A DNA stretch of 6,573 nt from Dehalococcoidia bacterium (lineage in GTDB: Bacteria; Chloroflexota; Dehalococcoidia; Dehalococcoidales; G020351185), in the NCBI GenBank assembly GCA_030640385.1, contig DAOWJL010000031.1:1-6573 (forward strand), written 5' to 3'. The notes under the pieces were generated by a model, which ran no database searches, was not told where the DNA came from, and saw only the letters and a program-made list of their open reading frames with translations. Each line of letters starts with the position of its first letter. Position 1 is the stretch's first letter. Position numbers and translations under genes: made by a program. This document shows positions 6,216 to 6,573 of the stretch, piece after piece.

Positions 6216-6573
6216 ATGCCTTGCTTGATACGACGGATGTACCGGGAAGATATAGAACAGGCTATCGAAATTGACAGAGAAGCCTTTCCGACAATGCTAC
6301 CACCGGCAAATTATCAGCGTGAGTTAAAAAATAGGCTGTCATACTATATCGTAGCCTGTGATGAGCGGCAGGTTGTTAGAAAACATGATAAAGAAAGGGA
6401 TTTAGATGACAGAAATCTTGTAATCGGCCTGGCCGGTTTCTGGCTTATGGTTGGTGAAGCCCATATAGTTAACATTGCCGTCAGGCAAGCTTACCGGCGC
6501 ATGGGAATAGGTGAACTTCTGTTGATAAATCTCATAAATCTGGTACTAAAGAAAGGTGCTGATAACATAACAC
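6216..6573 (+). CDS. rimI: GNAT-family N-acetyltransferase, RimI-like, 3' end outside window
   Basis: The frame opens at ATG 6216 and runs off the window after 119 codons with no stop, so the C-terminus is missing. It starts MPCLIRRMYREDIEQAIEID, the usual GNAT opening (a strand followed by 'xxDxxxIxxIxxxxF'), then EAFPTMLPPANYQ as in RimI-type enzymes. The central strands (GLAGFWLMVGEAHIVNIAV, 71-89) lead into the acetyl-CoA pyrophosphate-binding loop RRMGIGELL (94-102), a match to the R/Q-x-x-G-x-G/A motif. RimI acetylates the N-terminal alanine of ribosomal protein bS18 using acetyl-CoA. A charged segment, about residues 50-68 (ERQVVRKHDKERDLDDRN), lengthens the loop between two core strands. 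It lies 21 bases after queH and is probably in the ruvB operon. GNAT membership is secure; the bS18 substrate is inferred from RimI-like sequence. Confidence 0.85.
   Translation, partial: MPCLIRRMYREDIEQAIEIDREAFPTMLPPANYQRELKNRLSYYIVACDERQVVRKHDKERDLDDRNLVIGLAGFWLMVGEAHIVNIAVRQAYRRMGIGELLLINLINLVLKKGADNIT

Noticed and set aside
1..6573. A novel defence, mobile or biosynthetic system.
   Set aside because: Every gene is a recognisable housekeeping gene on one strand in compact operons; no transposase, integrase, tRNA, attachment-site duplication, inverted repeat pair or anomalous codon use was seen.

Overview
The window is core, housekeeping bacterial DNA. It most resembles the Chloroflexota, probably class Dehalococcoidia. 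The grounds are the RpoC architecture (a long coiled-coil insert near the N-terminus and no Gammaproteobacterial insert in the trigger loop), a RuvB N-terminus beginning around 'DRIIS', and the order rpoB-rpoC-ruvB-queH-rimI. The lineage call comes from remembered family patterns and was not tested by a search. Ile ATA and Arg AGA/AGG codons are common in all genes, and nothing looks recently acquired.

Layout, all on the + strand. Positions 1-456 hold the 3' end of rpoB (RNA polymerase beta subunit), whose conserved C-terminus continues into a long acidic tail. rpoC (beta' subunit) starts at a GTG at 449, overlaps rpoB by 8 bases and runs to 4450, ending in a short 9-residue tandem-repeat tail. 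The 148-base gap at 4451-4598 contains a strong hairpin, a probable terminator for the rpoBC transcript, followed by an extended -10 promoter. That promoter probably drives a second unit: ruvB (4599-5636, Holliday-junction motor), queH (5649-6194, epoxyqueuosine reductase) and a RimI-like acetyltransferase (6216 to the window edge, 3' end missing). The last two gaps are 12 and 21 bases, so ruvB-queH-rimI looks like one operon.

The first unit makes the catalytic core of transcription. The second combines DNA repair/recombination (RuvB), tRNA wobble-base modification (QueH) and a probable ribosomal-protein acetyltransferase (RimI). They are functionally mixed but all basal information processing.

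I found no sign of an undescribed defence, mobile or biosynthetic system. The points worth a second look are small: the ruvB start region, where the only good Shine-Dalgarno site is placed for an ATA codon; the charged low-complexity tails on both large polymerase subunits; a CxxC motif replacing the usual IPAGTG near the RpoC C-terminus; and sequence departures in QueH. There is no gene-free stretch longer than 300 bases.
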